This document shows, one piece after another, positions 12,059 through 14,988 of a stretch of 14,988 bases of DNA. The DNA is taken from NCBI GenBank assembly GCA_042091035.1, contig JBELIG010000062.1:1-14988 (forward strand), written 5' to 3'. Origin of the DNA: AM-2324 sp042091035. Lineage in GTDB: Bacteria; Bacteroidota; Bacteroidia; Chitinophagales; Saprospiraceae. Every line of letters starts with the position of its first letter. Position 1 is the first letter of the stretch. The notes under the pieces were generated by a model. It was not told the DNA's origin. It saw only the letters and a list, made by a program, of their open reading frames with translations, and ran no database searches. The position numbers and the translations under genes were made by a program.

Positions 12059-14988
12059 ATGTATAAGGAGTATAAGAGTTTAGATCTTTCTGCCATAGAC
12101 AAAGAGATGTTAGCATTTTGGGAAGAGCAAAAGGTCTTTGATAAAAGTATGGAACAAAGAGATCCTTCAAATAGCTTTGTATTTTATGAAGGACCTCCAT
12201 CTGCGAACGGAAAACCTGGAATTCACCATGTGATCGCTCGTACTGTAAAAGATCTTTTCTGTCGCTACCAAACTATGAAAGGTAAGCGTGTGGATCGTAA
12301 AGCCGGTTGGGATACCCATGGTCTTCCGATTGAGTTGAGTGTGGAAAAGGAACTTGGAATCACGAAAGAAGACATAGGCAAGAAAATCAGCATTGCAGAG
12401 TATAATGCAAAATGTAGGGAGACCGTAATGCGCTATAAGGATCAATGGGATGACCTCACCACTAAAATGGGATATTGGGTTGACCTTGACGCTCCTTATG
12501 TAACTTATGAAAATGAATACATAGAGTCCGTATGGTACCTTTTAAAGGAATTATATAAAAAGGACCTTATCTATAAGGGTTACACAATACAACCTTTTTC
12601 TCCTGCGGCAGGTACAGGATTAAGTTCTCACGAGCTTAACCAACCAGGTACCTACAAGGATGTAAAAGATGTATCCGCTGTTGCTCAGTTCAAAATTAAG
12701 AGAAACGAAAGATCTGAATTCCTATTTGAAGGATTAGACAATGAAGATGTTCACTGTATAGCATGGACAACCACGCCATGGACTTTACCGTCCAATACAG
12801 CACTGGCTGTGGGAAAAAAAATTAGCTACGTTCGTGTAAAAACTTACAATCCATACACCAAGCTTAAGGTGAATATCATTCTTGCTAAAGATCTGCTTGG
12901 AAAATGGTTCAAGCCAGAGCATGAAGCGCTCGACTTTGATGCTTTCCAAGAAACAGATAAAAATATTCCATTCCGCGTTGAGGCAGAATTCAAAGGTGAA
13001 CAACTTGAGCTTGTTGACTACGAGCAACTACTGCCTTATGTACAACCTGAAGAAGGCGAAGCTTTCAAGGTAATCCTTGGAGATTTCGTATCCACTGAAG
13101 ATGGTACTGGTATAGTACATATAGCCCCATCGTTTGGTGCTGATGATAAATTCGTTGCTAACAAATACGGTATTGGTTCATTGACCCTTGTTGACAGACA
13201 AGGTAAGTTCGTAGATTCCGTTACAGACTTTGCAGGTCGTTATGTCAAAGACTACAAAGACCAAGGAGCTGATTTTAAGAATGTCGATGTAGACATAAGC
13301 ATCAAATTGAAGCAAGAGAACAAAGCGTTCAATGTTCAGAAATACAGCCACAACTATCCACACTGCTGGAGGACGGATAAGCCAATTCTATACTATCCAC
13401 TAGATAGCTGGTTTGTGCGTGCATCTAGCATGAAAGAAAGGATGTCCGAATTGAATAATTCTATCAATTGGAAACCAAAATCAACCGGAGAGGGACGTTT
13501 TGGAAAATGGCTTGAAAATCTTCAAGACTGGAACCTTTCTAGATCGAGATATTGGGGTATACCTCTTCCTATCTGGAGAAATGAAGATGGAACTCAAGAA
13601 ATTTGTATTGGATCAATAGAAGAACTTGGTCAAGAGATTGAAAAGGCAAACAAAGCCTTGGGATTATCACAAGATGTTCCTCAAGACCTTCACAGACCTT
13701 ACATTGATGATGTCATCCTTGTAGATGCTGAGGGCACAGCCATGAAGCGTGAATTGGATCTGATTGATGTTTGGTTTGACTCAGGATCTATGCCTTATGC
13801 ACAGTGGCACTATCCTTTTGAAAATAAAGAAAAGTTTGAGCGTAACTTCCCTGCAGATTTCATTGCAGAGGGTGTAGATCAGACTCGTGGTTGGTTTTAT
13901 ACCTTGCATGCTATCGGAACAATGGTATTTGACTCTGTAGCATACAAAAATGTAGTGTCCAATGGTTTGGTTCAGGATAAGGTTGGACGTAAGATGTCCA
14001 AACGTCTTGGCAATGCTGTAAACCCATTCGAAACGCTAGAAAAATATGGCGCGGATGCTACACGTTGGTATATGATTTCCAATGCGCAACCCTGGGACAA
14101 TCTTAAGTTTGACCTGGAGGGCATCAACGAAACCAGAAGAAAATTCTTTGGAACACTATATAATACCTACGGATTTTTCTCCCTGTATGCCAACATAGAT
14201 GGATTCGATTACAGTCAAAAGCAGGTGCCGCTAAATGAGCGTCCTGAAATTGACCGTTGGGTCATCTCCCTTTTGAACACACTGAAGAAAGAAGTAGATG
14301 CTTGTTATGCTGATTATGATGCAACAACAGCAACTCGAAAAATCTTTGAGTTCGTAAATGATAATCTATCAAACTGGTATGTTCGCCTTTGTAGAAGACG
14401 TTTCTGGAAGGGAGAACTAACAACAGATAAAATAGCGGCTTATCAGACGCTTTATGATTGTTTACTGGCTGTTTCCAAGATGATGGCTCCTGTTGCTCCA
14501 TTCTTTGCAGATTGGCTATACAAGAACCTTAATGAGGCTACCCAGAAAGAGGCTTTCATTTCTGTTCACCTAACAGATTATCCGGAGGCAGAAGAATCTA
14601 ATATAGACAAGGCACTTGAAGAACGTATGGCATATGCACAACGTATTTCTTCTTTAATTCTGTCACTCAGAAAGAAAGAAAAAATCCGTGTAAGACAACC
14701 GCTTCAAAAAGTAATGATCCCTATTCTTGATGAAAACTTCAAAACACAAGTAGAAGGAGTAGCAGACCTTATTCTTTCAGAAGTAAACATCAAGTCTATT
14801 GAATATCTAACGGATACATCAGGTGTTCTGAAGAAAAAGATCAAGCCAAACTTTAAAACGCTTGGACGAAGATTGGGTAAAGATATGGGATCTGCATCCA
14901 AGATTATAAGCCAATTTGACCAAGATACAATAGCGGCTATCGAACAGGCTGGCAAATACGATCTTCAAATTGAAGACAGAACCTATGA
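12059..14988 (+). CDS. ileS: Isoleucyl-tRNA synthetase, 3' end beyond window
   Basis: The reading frame stays open for 976 codons from ATG 12059 to the window edge, so the last roughly 150 residues are outside. The enzyme charges tRNA-Ile with isoleucine. Landmarks are the class I signature in PPSANGKPGIHHV, where the usual HxGH reads G54-I-H-H57; AGWDTHGLP; the CP1 editing domain with WTTTPWTLPSN (W236 onward) and GTGIVHIAP (349-357) followed by D362, the likely editing aspartate; LSRSRYWGIPLP; DVWFDSGSMPYA; the adenylate-stabilising KMSKR (645-649); and the anticodon-binding helical domain from about RPEIDRWV. Architecture is the eukaryote-like IleRS type 2. An AAGGA (12047-12051) seven bases before the ATG is a good Shine-Dalgarno sequence, unusual in this window, and supports the start. 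Confidence 0.97.
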   Translation, partial: MYKEYKSLDLSAIDKEMLAFWEEQKVFDKSMEQRDPSNSFVFYEGPPSANGKPGIHHVIARTVKDLFCRYQTMKGKRVDRKAGWDTHGLPIELSVEKELGITKEDIGKKISIAEYNAKCRETVMRYKDQWDDLTTKMGYWVDLDAPYVTYENEYIESVWYLLKELYKKDLIYKGYTIQPFSPAAGTGLSSHELNQPGTYKDVKDVSAVAQFKIKRNERSEFLFEGLDNEDVHCIAWTTTPWTLPSNTALAVGKKISYVRVKTYNPYTKLKVNIILAKDLLGKWFKPEHEALDFDAFQETDKNIPFRVEAEFKGEQLELVDYEQLLPYVQPEEGEAFKVILGDFVSTEDGTGIVHIAPSFGADDKFVANKYGIGSLTLVDRQGKFVDSVTDFAGRYVKDYKDQGADFKNVDVDISIKLKQENKAFNVQKYSHNYPHCWRTDKPILYYPLDSWFVRASSMKERMSELNNSINWKPKSTGEGRFGKWLENLQDWNLSRSRYWGIPLPIWRNEDGTQEICIGSIEELGQEIEKANKALGLSQDVPQDLHRPYIDDVILVDAEGTAMKRELDLIDVWFDSGSMPYAQWHYPFENKEKFERNFPADFIAEGVDQTRGWFYTLHAIGTMVFDSVAYKNVVSNGLVQDKVGRKMSKRLGNAVNPFETLEKYGADATRWYMISNAQPWDNLKFDLEGINETRRKFFGTLYNTYGFFSLYANIDGFDYSQKQVPLNERPEIDRWVISLLNTLKKEVDACYADYDATTATRKIFEFVNDNLSNWYVRLCRRRFWKGELTTDKIAAYQTLYDCLLAVSKMMAPVAPFFADWLYKNLNEATQKEAFISVHLTDYPEAEESNIDKALEERMAYAQRISSLILSLRKKEKIRVRQPLQKVMIPILDENFKTQVEGVADLILSEVNIKSIEYLTDTSGVLKKKIKPNFKTLGRRLGKDMGSASKIISQFDQDTIAAIEQAGKYDLQIEDRTY

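Noticed and set aside
12167..14955. Several minus-strand open frames of 61-83 residues (and one plus-strand frame) inside ileS
   Set aside because: All overlap the continuous, motif-rich ileS frame and show no domain of their own.

Overview
The window looks like chromosomal housekeeping DNA from a member of the Bacteroidota, probably a draft or metagenome-derived contig because it holds two runs of exactly 100 N. Evidence for the phylum: TAnnTTTG-type -7 promoter elements (a clean TTG-N19-TACCTTTG before atpD), mostly absent Shine-Dalgarno sequences, an atpD-atpC pair separate from the other ATP synthase genes, a short epsilon subunit, and a Bacteroidota-style IleRS with a GIHH motif. I cannot place it below phylum with confidence.

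Layout. (1) Positions 1-2546, minus strand: an apparent operon running from a GH25 muramidase-like lipoprotein to a secreted TPR protein, a secreted thioredoxin-fold protein, and the start of a second thioredoxin-like paralog cut by the left edge. All four carry export signals, so this looks like an envelope set. (2) 2732-3922, plus: class III PLP aminotransferase. (3) 4105-5900, plus: atpD-atpC, ending in terminator hairpins, one of which serves both strands. (4) 5959-11840, minus: eight tightly packed genes in transcription order: ROK sugar kinase, LolD/MacB-type ATPase, FtsX-type permease with a His-rich pentapeptide repeat, two paralogous exported proteins with a CFFCGxAGPET motif, a two-helix membrane protein, a DUF1232 membrane protein, and aminopeptidase P. 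(5) 12059 to the right edge, plus: ileS, open at the window end.

The most interesting unit is the ATPase/permease/two-CFFC-protein block (7805-10934). Its permease subfamily motif (GAKGSPLQ...YHIDPPTGNI) and the DUF3299-like look of its small exported proteins recall the zinc-regulated ABC clusters known from Pseudomonas and Vibrio. Here, however, the His-rich stretch lies inside the permease's extracytoplasmic domain, no separate His-rich periplasmic protein is seen, and the CxxC protein is duplicated. I read it as a candidate envelope metal-handling machine; that function is an inference.

Both N runs fall inside genes, and both have lengths that break the reading frame, so they are placeholders and not true distances. 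Neither gene should be called a pseudogene. No rRNA, tRNA, CRISPR array or insertion sequence was seen.
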